Under the pieces are notes generated by a model. The model worked only from the letters and a program-made list of their open reading frames with translations. It was not told where the DNA came from and did no database searches. From Bacteroidota bacterium (lineage in GTDB: Bacteria > Bacteroidota > Bacteroidia > B-17B0 > Aurantibacillaceae), in assembly GCA_021323535.1 (NCBI GenBank), contig JAJONO010000008.1:1-64000 (forward strand): a stretch of 64,000 nt of DNA, given 5' to 3'. Shown piece after piece: positions 15,918-24,234 of the stretch; the first letter of the stretch is position 1, and every line of letters starts with the position of its first letter. The position numbers were made by a program, and so were the translations under genes.

Positions 15918-17216
15918 ATGGAAACAATTAAAAAAATCAGCTCTGTAGTTTTATTAGCAGCTGTAACTTCAACCCTTCTTTTTACAAATTGTAAAAAAAA
16001 CAAAGACGCTTCTCCAACCGAGGAGCCGACAACTCCGGCAAACACGGAGAAAAAATACACCCTTGTGATCGATAACGGGGCTCAATCCGTTGAACAGGGA
16101 AAAACAATCTCCTTCAGCGCTCACCTGGTTTCTTCAACCGGCGCCGTTGTTACCGCCCCAAGTGTAAGTTGGAGCAGTAGCTTTGGAGCGTTTTCAGGAA
16201 CCAACTTTTCTTTTAATAAAGACACCACAGGAACAATTTCTGCCTCGGTAACTTATGATGGTGTTACTTACACAGCAGCCGTTCCTATCTGCATTCAACC
16301 TTTAAAAAGCTCACAGGTATTTGCGGTTGTACCCTCGGCAATTATCTGGTCAACCAACTCAGGTGCAATTCAGTTAAACACAGTTTATTTTGGCAGTGGC
16401 GCTACCTATGCGTTCTCTTCGGATAACAGCAGCATAGCAAGCGTTTCGGGAAGCGGATCGGTTAGTTTCCATTCACCGGGAAGCACTAACATTAAAGTGA
16501 CCGCCACCATTAATGGTCAGGTTAATGTAGTTACAGTTCCTGTCCTTGTGGTAGGAACTCCCGAAGCGCCACTTCCGGTAACACGTGTTGTAATTACGCC
16601 AGCACTCGGACAAATGTTCAAGGGCGAAACTTTACAACTCAACGCTAAAGCTTATAACAGCAACGGCGATGATGTAACCGGCACCGTAAGTTTCAACTAC
16701 ACCGTAATTCCAAAAATTGAAGAAGACGGAGTTCCTACAAACGCCGCTTCTGTAAATGGGACAGGACTTGTTACCGCTGTTGATCTCGGAGGATGTTATG
16801 TTCAGGCATCAACAAATGGTGTGATCGGGCAAGCAGAGATCGTTGTAAATCCTGATACTGTGATTTTAGTTACGCCTTTCTTCACTCAGTTGGGAGGATT
16901 TGATCCGATCACTTTCCAGCCAAATCCAACAAGTCAGAATTTCACTGCTAAAACCTATAAAGTTGATCGCAATGCTTACAAAGCAGGAAGCGCTAATTTC
17001 TTAACGCAAATAACTAATCCTGCTTCATTAACATGGGAAGTTCCTACATCGGGAATTCCTGAAATCGACAACTTCTTTAACATTGTTACTCTCAGCAACG
17101 CCAACACTACCAATGTAACCGCTACTGCTATTCAAGGGAAAGCAGGTTCTACTGTAATAGTTGCCAAGGCCGATGGAAAATATTTTGGCGGCGCGGGTGT
17201 GCTCGTAATGCCGTAA
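15918..17216 (+). CDS. Lipoprotein with bacterial Ig-like (BIG2-type) domains
   Basis: 432 residues with a lipoprotein signal ending LLFTNCKKNK (Cys25) and an acidic/threonine-rich linker. Three or four Ig-like domains follow: SVEQGKTISFSAHLVSSTGA, the SVSGSGSVSFHSPGSTNIKV strand pair, MFKGETLQLNAKAYNSNGDD, and a C-terminal domain. The G-x-x-x-x-F/L-x-A pattern and the terminal G-x-A-x-V turns are typical of BIG2 folds. No catalytic residues; probably a cell-surface or periplasmic structural or adhesive lipoprotein. Ends at a good terminator, single-gene unit. Confidence 0.8.
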   Translation: METIKKISSVVLLAAVTSTLLFTNCKKNKDASPTEEPTTPANTEKKYTLVIDNGAQSVEQGKTISFSAHLVSSTGAVVTAPSVSWSSSFGAFSGTNFSFNKDTTGTISASVTYDGVTYTAAVPICIQPLKSSQVFAVVPSAIIWSTNSGAIQLNTVYFGSGATYAFSSDNSSIASVSGSGSVSFHSPGSTNIKVTATINGQVNVVTVPVLVVGTPEAPLPVTRVVITPALGQMFKGETLQLNAKAYNSNGDDVTGTVSFNYTVIPKIEEDGVPTNAASVNGTGLVTAVDLGGCYVQASTNGVIGQAEIVVNPDTVILVTPFFTQLGGFDPITFQPNPTSQNFTAKTYKVDRNAYKAGSANFLTQITNPASLTWEVPTSGIPEIDNFFNIVTLSNANTTNVTATAIQGKAGSTVIVAKADGKYFGGAGVLVMP

Positions 17217-17242
17217 ACATTCAAGGTTAATAATTGTGTGTG

Positions 17243-17279
17243 AAAGCCATGGTCCTGTAAAAGGGGCTGTGGCTTTTTT
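17243..17279 (+). terminator. Intrinsic terminator
   Basis: AAGCCATGGTCC pairs with GGGCTGTGGCTT over 12 positions including three G-T wobbles, followed by a run of T. It lies 27 bases after the stop of the Ig-like lipoprotein. Confidence 0.85.
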
Positions 17280-17314
17280 GATGTCATCCTGAGCGTAGTC
17301 GAAGGATCTTGCCA

Positions 17315-17484
17315 TTTTTAAGCCGCATAGGACGCATGGGTTTTAATTTCCAACCGCAGAAAGCCCAAAGAGAAAAACCCTTTGGGTTTTTAAAGAGAAT
17401 TTCTTTCTAAATGCCGTAAGGCATTTCTCTTTGTCCTTTCGGCAGTATTACCATTTTTCCTATGTGGCCTATGTGGTTTAAAAA
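17315..17484 (+). repeat. 170-base nested inverted-repeat element
   Basis: Bases 17315-17340 pair with 17459-17484 at 25 of 26 positions, four of them G-T wobbles on the + strand. Further in, 17354-17375 pairs with 17424-17445 at 18 of 22 positions, including the perfect CAAAGAGAAA/TTTCTCTTTG. The centre holds hairpins AAAAACCC-TTT-GGGTTTTT (17373-17391), AAAGA-N5-TCTTT (17392-17406) and AAATGCC-GTAA-GGCATTT (17409-17426). Just upstream, at about 17283-17310, lies GTCATCCTGAGCGTAGTCGA, a sequence common between genes in this phylum. Probably a non-autonomous repeat or structured RNA. Confidence 0.6.
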
Positions 17485-17542
17485 CGATGGCTAGTAACTT
17501 TTTTATTAACGACCATTATATGAAAAATTAAGAATTGTTGCC

Positions 17543-17573
17543 TTGACATTTCCCCAAAAGAAAGCTAAATTTA
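17543..17573 (+). promoter_or_regulatory. Promoter of the lytic transglycosylase gene
   Basis: TTG (17543-17545) is followed after 20 bases by TAAATTTA (17566-17573), one base from the TAnnTTTG consensus. The leader to the GTG start would be about 11 bases. Confidence 0.5.
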
Positions 17574-17589
17574 TATTCCTCTAATTATT

Positions 17590-18630
17590 GTGGTGAGATT
17601 TGTAGTTATATTGATGTTCCTGTACTCGTGCTCTAATGGCGCGGTGGTTAAAAACGAAGTGCCTGTTGCTAAAAAGGGTGGGAAAGATACTCTTAAGAAT
17701 AAACCCTGCGGCACTTTGTGCGATAATGTGGTGGGATTGATAAATCCGGTAACCAACTTTAACGAGAATTACATTTTTGATTCGGCGCTTTACAGGTTAA
17801 AGGTGGATACGCTTCCGCAGGTTAAATTCTGGAGACAGATCATGAAACTTCATGAAGATAGTTCGCTGCTTTGTTTCGCGAGTAATCGTTACGTAATCCA
17901 GAGAATAAACAATAAACAATGGAACATGCGTTCTGATTCTGCAAAAAAATATTTCAGGGATAGTGTAAGAATTGCTAAAAGCCTCGATTCAACCAATCGC
18001 ATTCTTCTTACCACCGGAAAAAAATTCTTCTACGATTTCGATAAAACCTACCAGAACTTTCACAACGGCATTAATTGTTTTGTGGAGAATGGTGTAGATC
18101 CCTGGTACGCGCAGGCTATTCTTTTGATTGAAAGTCCGAATAAATTGCAAAAATCAAACGCCGGTGCTTATGGTCCATTTCAGTTAATGAAAGATGTTGC
18201 AAGATTATTTGGTCTTACTGTAAATAAAAGTGTAGATGAGCGCGCTAATTTTGAACGGGCAGCTTATGCAGCCAGTAGTTTAATTAAAGTAGTGTGTATT
18301 CCTAAAGTACGTATTATGCTCGACTCGCTAGGCATTAAAGATTATAACGAAACCGATCTGTGGTTTAAACTCCTGGTAATGCATACTTATCATGCAGGAT
18401 CTTACAATGTGCAAAATGCTTTATTTACCTTCAATCCTAAAGAAGGAAACATGGATTTAATCTACAATCTGTGGCATGCTCAAACATCACGCTTTAAAAG
18501 CGCCTCGCAGAATTATTCTCAACTCATCCTGGCTGCCATGCTCGAGATGAACGAGCGCAACGAAGTATTCTCTAAACTTCAGACCTCAGCAGAACTTGCT
18601 AAAACAAAATCCACACAGAAAAAACATTAA
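17590..18630 (+). CDS. Lytic transglycosylase (SLT domain) lipoprotein
   Basis: 346 residues from a GTG start (TAA at 17566 closes the frame upstream and there is no suitable ATG). The short signal MVRFVVILMFLYSC places a lipidation Cys at residue 14. An SLT domain occupies about residues 155-290: the catalytic Glu is in ILLIESPNKLQKSNAGAYG, followed by GPFQLM and a later MHTYHAGSYNVQNAL matching the family A-Y-N-x-G region. It cleaves peptidoglycan glycan strands to anhydromuramyl products, in the periplasm and tethered to a membrane. Its stop overlaps the next start (TAATG). Confidence 0.85.
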   Translation: MVRFVVILMFLYSCSNGAVVKNEVPVAKKGGKDTLKNKPCGTLCDNVVGLINPVTNFNENYIFDSALYRLKVDTLPQVKFWRQIMKLHEDSSLLCFASNRYVIQRINNKQWNMRSDSAKKYFRDSVRIAKSLDSTNRILLTTGKKFFYDFDKTYQNFHNGINCFVENGVDPWYAQAILLIESPNKLQKSNAGAYGPFQLMKDVARLFGLTVNKSVDERANFERAAYAASSLIKVVCIPKVRIMLDSLGIKDYNETDLWFKLLVMHTYHAGSYNVQNALFTFNPKEGNMDLIYNLWHAQTSRFKSASQNYSQLILAAMLEMNERNEVFSKLQTSAELAKTKSTQKKH

Positions 18631-19292
18631 TGGATCAATTCATTAAAGTGTCATTAATTGTTCATGTAGCTGCAGGAACAAGCTCTCTCATTACCGGATT
18701 ATTAGCAATGATCTTAAAGAACAATACCTCACGGCATAAAAAAGCAGGCATTGTTTATTTCTGGTGCATGACCGTGGTTTTTGTAACAGGATTATATCTT
18801 TCTGTTTACCGAAACAATTTATTTTTACTCTGCGTTTCTCTTTTTTCTTATTATGCTGTCATTTCCGCTTTTAGAATTTTAAAACATAAACAATTTAAGG
18901 GCGCTTCTACTGCGGACTGGGCCATAGAAATTATTGCTTTACTTTCTTTCTTAGGACTAATTGCAGTGGCTGCATTATTTTATTTGAAAGGAGGCGAGGA
19001 AAAATATTTCGCCGCTGTTCCTCTCACATTTGGTTTAATTGGTTTGAATGGTGTGCGTCAGAAATTTAAATTATACCGTAATGGTCCCACTGAAAAACTA
19101 TTCTGGCTAAAGTTTCATCTGGGCAACATGATAGGTTCCTACATTGCTGCAGTTACGGCGTTTCTCGTTAATCAATATGAATACATTCCTGTAAATCCTG
19201 TTTTTTTATGGCTTGGTCCAACTGTTATACTTGTGCCATTAATTGTTTACGAGAGCAAAAAAGTAAAAACAATTCCAATTACTAAATCTTAG
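18630..19292 (+). CDS. DUF2306-like membrane protein
   Basis: 220 residues, about seven hydrophobic helices. The N-terminus IVHVAAGTSSLITGLLAMIL followed by SRHKKAGIVYFW has the H-R/K-x-x-G-x-x-Y feature and early His of DUF2306-like membrane proteins; function of that family is unknown. The start overlaps the preceding stop by one base and the next gene begins two bases after its stop, so the three genes 17590-19884 form an operon. C-terminus basic and cytoplasmic. Confidence 0.6.
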   Translation: MDQFIKVSLIVHVAAGTSSLITGLLAMILKNNTSRHKKAGIVYFWCMTVVFVTGLYLSVYRNNLFLLCVSLFSYYAVISAFRILKHKQFKGASTADWAIEIIALLSFLGLIAVAALFYLKGGEEKYFAAVPLTFGLIGLNGVRQKFKLYRNGPTEKLFWLKFHLGNMIGSYIAAVTAFLVNQYEYIPVNPVFLWLGPTVILVPLIVYESKKVKTIPITKS

Positions 19293-19293
19293 T

Positions 19294-19884
19294 ATGATTC
19301 CACAAACTTCTGTAGACAAAGCTATGTCTTACACCGAATACCGTTTACTGATTGATTCGCTTTTAGAACAAAACAAAACCACCGGCACAGACCAAAGCGA
19401 CGACATGATTCATTACGCGAAGCTGAACCAGCAACGTATGCAACGTCATGAAAAAAATATTGTAATAAGCGATGAATTAAAAAGCACGATCTCCTCAATA
19501 AATAAAAAAATAATTTTTCTCGTACTTACCGAAGGTTGGTGCGGAGATGCAGCACAGAACGTTCCTTTATTTCATTTTATAGAAAAGCATTCTTCCAACA
19601 TCGAACTAAAATTGCTGTTGCGCGACGAGAATCTCGATATTATGAACCAGTATCTCACCGATGGAAGTAAATCCATTCCAAAATTAATTTGCCTCGAAAA
19701 AGATTCATTGAAAGAATTATTTGTGTGGGGGCCACGTCCCGCCCCTTGCCAGCAACTCATGCTGAATCTGAAAGCGAATAACGCGTCGAAGAAAGAAAGA
19801 GGCGAAGCTGTTCATTTATGGTATGCGAGAGATAAGACGCAGACACTGCAGAAGGAGATAACCGAGTTACTTGCCGGATTTTAA
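19294..19884 (+). CDS. Thioredoxin-fold protein (Thioredoxin_9 type)
   Basis: 196 residues, no signal peptide, cytoplasmic. The core strand FLVLTEGWCGDAAQNVP has W-C-G-D in place of the usual C-x-x-C, so only one Cys is present at the active site, followed by the conserved LLLRDENLDIMNQYL and the cis-Pro loop SIPKLICL. These features match the Thioredoxin_9 family of Firmicutes and Bacteroidota. A single-Cys site suggests a role other than classical disulfide reduction. ATG at 19294 is chosen; MSYTEYR ten codons later is an alternative. Last gene of its operon. Confidence 0.8.
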   Translation: MIPQTSVDKAMSYTEYRLLIDSLLEQNKTTGTDQSDDMIHYAKLNQQRMQRHEKNIVISDELKSTISSINKKIIFLVLTEGWCGDAAQNVPLFHFIEKHSSNIELKLLLRDENLDIMNQYLTDGSKSIPKLICLEKDSLKELFVWGPRPAPCQQLMLNLKANNASKKERGEAVHLWYARDKTQTLQKEITELLAGF

Positions 19885-19961
19885 CCACATAGATTATATT
19901 TCTGGTTGTCTAAAGAACACATAAAAACACATAGCTGTGTTGTCTCCGACAAAACAGAAAC

Positions 19962-19991
19962 AAAAAACCCAAACATTTCTGCTTGGGTTTT
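19962..19991 (-). terminator. Bidirectional intrinsic terminator
   Basis: AAAACCCAA (19964-19972) and TTGGGTTTT (19983-19991) form a 9-bp stem. On the minus strand it is followed by six T, so it best serves the TPR gene ending at 20025; on the + strand it may also stop the thioredoxin-fold operon. Between 19885 and 19960 lies a degenerate AACCACATAG-type repeat. Confidence 0.8.
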
Positions 19992-20024
19992 CTAACTTAT
20001 CTAAAGTTTGAAACTTTAGGGAAT

Positions 20025-21734
20025 TTAATTAGGTTTTCCTCCCGGTTTTTGTGGTGACTTAGGAGGATTGAAATAATTTTTAGCTTTTTCGTTTGTTGGA
20101 TCAATTTCTTTTAAAGCATTGAATGTTGCATCGGCTTGTGCCTTATCTTTTTTGGTTACGTAGTAGTATCCGAGATATTCATATGCTTCGATCACATTGT
20201 TTTTATAAGTTGTTGTTTTCTCTTCCGGTTTAACAACGCTAATCACTTTTTCGTAATGTGTTTTTGCCAGATCCTTTTCAGCTTTAAGGTCTAACTGAAA
20301 GTTTGCGCGACCTCTCCATACATGAGCAGTTGGCCATGCTTCATTCAATCTCACCAGTTTTGCAAAAGCACTGTCAGCCTTTATAAAGCCAGGCATTGCT
20401 TCATCTTCCTTGGCAGCTTTTTTCTTAGGATCTTTTATTGCAGAAGCTTCGCCCTTCTTTGTTTCGGCAGTGTAATAATAGGCGCGTCCTAAACTGAACC
20501 AATCGTTATTGCTCATAACGGCGCCAGGCGTTGCAGCTTTCTTTTCAAAATACACAATAGCTTTGTCGTATTTTTTTGCTCTGTACGATGTATTAGCAAT
20601 CTCGCTGTAAACATCTCCGGCTATTGTTGGGTCAAGCGCAATTCCTTTTTCCATTTCAAGGATACCCAGACTGTCTTTTCCCATTTTCATTAGCAGCATT
20701 CCTTTATACTTATAATCGGACCCAAGATATTTGAAGTTTGGACCTGCTTTTTCAAAGAATTCTGTGATAGCGTTAAAACCTTTGTTGTATGCTTCTTTAT
20801 CAGTTTTGTCGCCCATCTCATAATACGATTGAGCCGCAATACGATCCAAATAAACGTTTTTAAAATTTGATTTTTTAAGGTTTTCGTATTCTGTAATTGC
20901 CTCGGCGTGTTGTTTGTTTTTGTATAACGCGCTCATAAAACGGTAACGTGCGTAATCGCTGTTGTTAAGCTCTAAATATTTTTTCCAGTTCTCAATCGAT
21001 TTCGCGTTTTGTCCTGCAAGAAAATATAACTCAGCTTTCTCGCGATAAGCAGGAGCAAATGTTGCATCAATGGCTTCAGCCTCTTTGTATTTATCAAGCG
21101 CTAATTGATAGTTGCGCCCGCGCTGGTATAATTTTCCTTCGCGGATGATCCCTTTAGCGCTTCTTGGATTTAAAGTAGTTGCCTGCTTGTAACTTTTAAT
21201 AGCAGGCCCTCCATCACTTGGTGTCTTTTCGAGCTGTGCGTCTCCGAGAAGAATGTAGTTCTCGGGATTTTTCGGATCCAGTTTAATAGCCTGATTTGCC
21301 TGATTAATGGCTTCATCCGGGTTTTTATTACTTGTAGCTAACCATGCTTCAGAAGTACGACGCATTACCTCAGCGTTTTTATTCTGAGAGATGCTTGCCG
21401 CCTTAAAGAATTGTGTCTTGGCATCGTTTACATTGTTTTTCGCAAGTAATACTTTACCTAAACCAACATAGTTTAGCGGATTAGTCGCGTTAACTTCAGC
21501 ACCTTTACTGTACATAATGTAGGCACTGTCGATATCGTCGTTTTTAAAATAGTTTTCGCCAAAGTAGAAATAGTTTTCGCCTTTAGTTGGTTCTTTTGCG
21601 ATAAGCGTGCGGAAATCGGCAGCTGCTGCTTCAAAACGTTCGCTTTCTGTTTTGATGATGGCTTCCTGTAAAGTCTGCGCAACTCCCATAGCCGAAACCA
21701 TGGAAAGAACTGAGATATAAATTGCTTTTTTCAT
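20025..21734 (-). CDS. Exported TPR protein of the TonB/ExbBD cluster
   Basis: 569 residues from ATG 21734, chosen because it begins a clean signal peptide (MKKAIYISVLSMVSAMGVAQ) and because a -7-like TAAATTTA lies just upstream at 21753-21760; the frame is open further, to 21791. At least eight tetratricopeptide repeats follow, e.g. GENYFYFGENYFKNDDIDSA, NPENYILLGDAQLEK and APAYREKAELYFLAGQNAKS, ending in a Pro/Gly tail. A periplasmic scaffold for protein contacts. Genes of this type recur downstream of the exbB-exbD-tonB set in Bacteroidota, suggesting a structural role in that complex. Confidence 0.8.
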   Translation of the reverse strand: MKKAIYISVLSMVSAMGVAQTLQEAIIKTESERFEAAAADFRTLIAKEPTKGENYFYFGENYFKNDDIDSAYIMYSKGAEVNATNPLNYVGLGKVLLAKNNVNDAKTQFFKAASISQNKNAEVMRRTSEAWLATSNKNPDEAINQANQAIKLDPKNPENYILLGDAQLEKTPSDGGPAIKSYKQATTLNPRSAKGIIREGKLYQRGRNYQLALDKYKEAEAIDATFAPAYREKAELYFLAGQNAKSIENWKKYLELNNSDYARYRFMSALYKNKQHAEAITEYENLKKSNFKNVYLDRIAAQSYYEMGDKTDKEAYNKGFNAITEFFEKAGPNFKYLGSDYKYKGMLLMKMGKDSLGILEMEKGIALDPTIAGDVYSEIANTSYRAKKYDKAIVYFEKKAATPGAVMSNNDWFSLGRAYYYTAETKKGEASAIKDPKKKAAKEDEAMPGFIKADSAFAKLVRLNEAWPTAHVWRGRANFQLDLKAEKDLAKTHYEKVISVVKPEEKTTTYKNNVIEAYEYLGYYYVTKKDKAQADATFNALKEIDPTNEKAKNYFNPPKSPQKPGGKPN

Positions 21735-21870
21735 TGTCATTTCTAAGAGGTCTAAATTTAAGTATTTTATGGTTTGCAAGGCACGTGCCATAACTATTTT
21801 TGAGGGTTTTTTTAGCGAATTTTAGGAGATTCCCGCTTATAAAACCACAAAGTTGATAATTGTCATTTTT

Positions 21871-21939
21871 TCACCGCAGAGAAATAGAGAACGCAGAGGG
21901 TTTGAGAGACACAATTCACTCTCTGCTTCTCTACCGTGA
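21871..21939. repeat. Imperfect inverted repeat (CACCGCAGAG type)
   Basis: The arm starting CACCGCAGAGAAATAGAG (21872) matches the reverse complement of the arm ending CTCTCTGCTTCTCTACCGTG (to 21938). It fills most of the gap between two minus-strand genes. It shares the theme of the elements at 53431-53529 and 60638-60703. Confidence 0.6.
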
Positions 21940-21952
21940 TTTTTATTCTAAC

Positions 21953-22378
21953 TTACTCTTTTCTTTTAAATTCAACCGGCAGACTAAAGGTCCTTTTAAC
22001 AGGTTTTCCTTCCCGCTGAGCCGGGATCCAGTTGGGCATAATAGAAACTACACGTAAGACTTCAGCATCGCAGGCATCATATTTAAAACAACCTTTTACA
22101 ATTTGCGGATCGCTTACTTTTCCGTTCTCGTTCACGATAAATTTTACATACACTTTACAACCTTTAAATGTTGTATCGTTTTTGCAACGCAGAGGAAACA
22201 CAATGTTGTTTTTTAAGAATTTCTGCAGCTCTACATTTCCTCCTGGAAAAACAGGCATTTCTTCGCCCTGCATTGCTGGAACAGTTTCAATTCTTTCAGA
22301 TTCCTTCTGACTTAATGGATTTTGCGCTGAGAAAGTCATCGAAAGAAGGATCGTATAAAGAAAAAATATCCGTTTCAT
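21953..22378 (-). CDS. Stand-alone TonB C-terminal domain protein (copy 3)
   Basis: 141 residues. Signal peptide MKRIFFLYTILLSMTFSAQ, then PVFPGGNVELQKFLKNNI and VYVKFIVNENGKVSDPQIVK, the beta-alpha-beta pattern of the TonB C-terminal domain, and a final PVKRTFSLPVEF strand. It has no membrane anchor and no proline-rich spacer, so it cannot couple ExbBD to a receptor alone; it is probably a free periplasmic domain. Cys residues at R-C, G-C, G-C and D-A-C are shared with its two neighbours and with tonB upstream. One base separates it from copy 2. Confidence 0.8.
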   Translation of the reverse strand: MKRIFFLYTILLSMTFSAQNPLSQKESERIETVPAMQGEEMPVFPGGNVELQKFLKNNIVFPLRCKNDTTFKGCKVYVKFIVNENGKVSDPQIVKGCFKYDACDAEVLRVVSIMPNWIPAQREGKPVKRTFSLPVEFKRKE

Positions 22379-22379
22379 T

Positions 22380-22790
22380 TTATTTAGTGAATTTAATCGG
22401 CATCATATAATAAACACTCACTGCTTTGCCGTTCATTTTTCCGGGCTTCCATTTAGGCATAATACCGATAACACGTTTTGCCTCTTTATCACAATCCGGA
22501 TTACCCGGGCAGCCCTTTACAACAATAGCATTAACAGCTTCACCTTCGGCTGTGACAACAAATTTTACAAACACTTTACAGGATAAAAAATGTTTGTCTT
22601 CGTGACAGCTCACAGGAAGAATAATATTCGAGGAAATAAATTTATAAAGTTCCGCATTCCCTCCCGGAAACTCAGGCATTTCTTCTACTATGGTGTAAAC
22701 TTCGTCGTTTGATTCAACCGAAATTGTTTTCTGTGAGAATGAAATGGTGGCTGAAAACAAAATGACCACAAAAAAGATTAGTCTATTCAT
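22380..22790 (-). CDS. Stand-alone TonB C-terminal domain protein (copy 2)
   Basis: 136 residues. Signal peptide to about residue 19, then MPEFPGGNAELYKFISSNII, VFVKFVVTAEGEAVNAIVVK and KGCPGNPDCDKEAKRV, ending PKWKPGKMNGKAVSVYYMMP. This last part is close to the end of the full-length tonB at 24517-25311 (P-K-W-K-A-A-K-M-T-G-R-S-V), so the copies arose from a tonB-like gene. No anchor helix. Four bases separate it from copy 1. Function unknown: a decoy, regulator or partner for outer-membrane receptors are possible. Confidence 0.8.
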   Translation of the reverse strand: MNRLIFFVVILFSATISFSQKTISVESNDEVYTIVEEMPEFPGGNAELYKFISSNIILPVSCHEDKHFLSCKVFVKFVVTAEGEAVNAIVVKGCPGNPDCDKEAKRVIGIMPKWKPGKMNGKAVSVYYMMPIKFTK

Positions 22791-22794
22791 TTTA

Positions 22795-23241
22795 TCATTG
22801 AATTTTGATTTTCATTGGGAGATTAAACCATGATTTTACCGGTTTATTTCTGAACAATGCCGGACTCCATTGAGGCATATTCAAAATTGCTTTCACAACT
22901 GATTGTTCGAAATCTTTACACCCCGTTTCTTTTAATATTTCCGGATCTTGTGTTTTACCATTTTCGTCAATTATGAATTTTACAAAAATGGTAACACATC
23001 CTCTTAAATTAAAATCGTTTCCGCAAATTCCTAATGTGGTATTTTTCATCATATAACGGTACATGTCGGCCATGCCGCCAGGATATTCTGCATTCTTATC
23101 TACAATAGTAAAAACTTCTGGAAACTCGTCAAAAGAATTCTTTTTTGCAACTGGTTCCTTCTTCACCTTAATTACTTCCTGTCCTCTCAGTTGAAATGAA
23201 AAGCCAAGAAAAATAATTATGTGAAAAATAACTTTCATCAC
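22795..23241 (-). CDS. Stand-alone TonB C-terminal domain protein (copy 1)
   Basis: 148 residues with signal peptide MMKVIFHIIIFLGFSFQLRG. The mature part has EVFTIVDKNAEYPGGMADMY, TIFVKFIIDENGKTQDPEIL and a closing NKPVKSWFNLPMKIKIQ, matching the TonB C-terminal domain. The E-x-x-x-Y/F-P-G-G signature is present in all three copies and in tonB. It starts 4 bases inside the end of the PstS-like gene (ATGA overlap), so these genes are co-translated. Confidence 0.8.
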   Translation of the reverse strand: MMKVIFHIIIFLGFSFQLRGQEVIKVKKEPVAKKNSFDEFPEVFTIVDKNAEYPGGMADMYRYMMKNTTLGICGNDFNLRGCVTIFVKFIIDENGKTQDPEILKETGCKDFEQSVVKAILNMPQWSPALFRNKPVKSWFNLPMKIKIQ

Positions 23242-24185
23242 TGAACCTTTATGGGTTCCGTTTTAATTTCAATACTTCTTTCCTGTTGTTTGGTTGGAAG
23301 CAATCCTTGTTTTAAGAAGGAGGTTTGTCCGCTTGGTCCTGCTACAAATGTCTGAAACCCTTTACCCAGGCTAAATTCGCCGCTTCTTCTGTAAACATAA
23401 ATAGTTCGTGTAAACAAATAGGCATTGCGTTTAAAGCTATCCTGGTTAGGGTATTCGTATTCATTGCTTCCATTACCTTTACCAAGCGCTATAAATTTTA
23501 TTTTGTCTTTGTTCGCTTTGTAAAAAGAATCATCCACATCGCTTATCCAGGCAAAATCAATAAAGGCAATTGTGTTTTTATGGGTAGCCACATAATCAAT
23601 CGCTTCTTTAGTAGATCCGAGAACGCCACAGTTTACAGAGAATTCCTTGCCTTTAATAATAGAATCTTTCAGGTAATGCATCACCGAAGAATTTTTCTTA
23701 TCAAAGAGAACATTTATTTTATTTTCGTTTTTCACCGAGTCTATACATATAAATGGTTTTGTAAGAAGTTCCACTATCTGAGCTCGATCAAGAAAGTTTA
23801 TTGGTGTAGCGCTGTTTGTAATAAGGGCCACCCCACTTTTTGCAACCATCGAGAAACGCGGCGCCAGATCTTTAGAACCAAAGGCTTTTGTTTCCTCATC
23901 GGTTAGTGGTCGCGAAATGACAATTACCTTGCAGGAGTCTTTGTAGAAGGCCTGAACAGCATCGTTTTCGGAAGCCTGAATAAGCTCGATATGCGCATTT
24001 GGATAATGCGCCTCAAAAGTATATTCCTGATTTTCGAGATGAAACTGTAATCCTTCATCATAATATACTTTCAGCTTTCCTGAAGTGGGAGAATTATCTT
24101 CATAATCGTTTTTAAAATAATCGGGCGTACTGCAAGAAAATGCTGTAAGTAAAAAAAGTGCTGAGTATGTTTTTAATAGTTTCAT
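23238..24185 (-). CDS. PstS-like periplasmic-binding lipoprotein
   Basis: 315 residues with lipoprotein signal ending LLTAFSCSTP (Cys18). The two-lobed binding-protein pattern of PstS is visible: FEAHYPNAHIELIQASENDA, VIVISRPLTDEETKAF, VALITNSATPINFLDRAQIV and the second-lobe FVAGPSGQTSFLKQGLLP. In Bacteroidota this protein recurs inside exbB-exbD-tonB clusters, away from any phosphate ABC permease, as here. So binding of phosphate is uncertain and it may serve TonB-dependent uptake or sensing. It overlaps the next gene by four bases and is preceded by a small stretch of TTGGTTC-like repeats. Confidence 0.8.
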   Translation of the reverse strand: MKLLKTYSALFLLTAFSCSTPDYFKNDYEDNSPTSGKLKVYYDEGLQFHLENQEYTFEAHYPNAHIELIQASENDAVQAFYKDSCKVIVISRPLTDEETKAFGSKDLAPRFSMVAKSGVALITNSATPINFLDRAQIVELLTKPFICIDSVKNENKINVLFDKKNSSVMHYLKDSIIKGKEFSVNCGVLGSTKEAIDYVATHKNTIAFIDFAWISDVDDSFYKANKDKIKFIALGKGNGSNEYEYPNQDSFKRNAYLFTRTIYVYRRSGEFSLGKGFQTFVAGPSGQTSFLKQGLLPTKQQERSIEIKTEPIKVQ

Positions 24186-24234
24186 TTGTACGACTTGGTT
24201 CTTGACTCTTGGTTCCTGGTTCTTGCCTTTGCTT

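Noticed and set aside
17028-17315. Reverse-strand frame starting MARSFDYAQDD
   Set aside because: It comes from the common intergenic sequence TCATCCTGAGCGTAGTCGA read backwards and then from the antisense of the lipoprotein gene.
23325-23906. 193-codon forward frame inside the PstS-like gene
   Set aside because: Antisense shadow of a well-supported lipoprotein gene.
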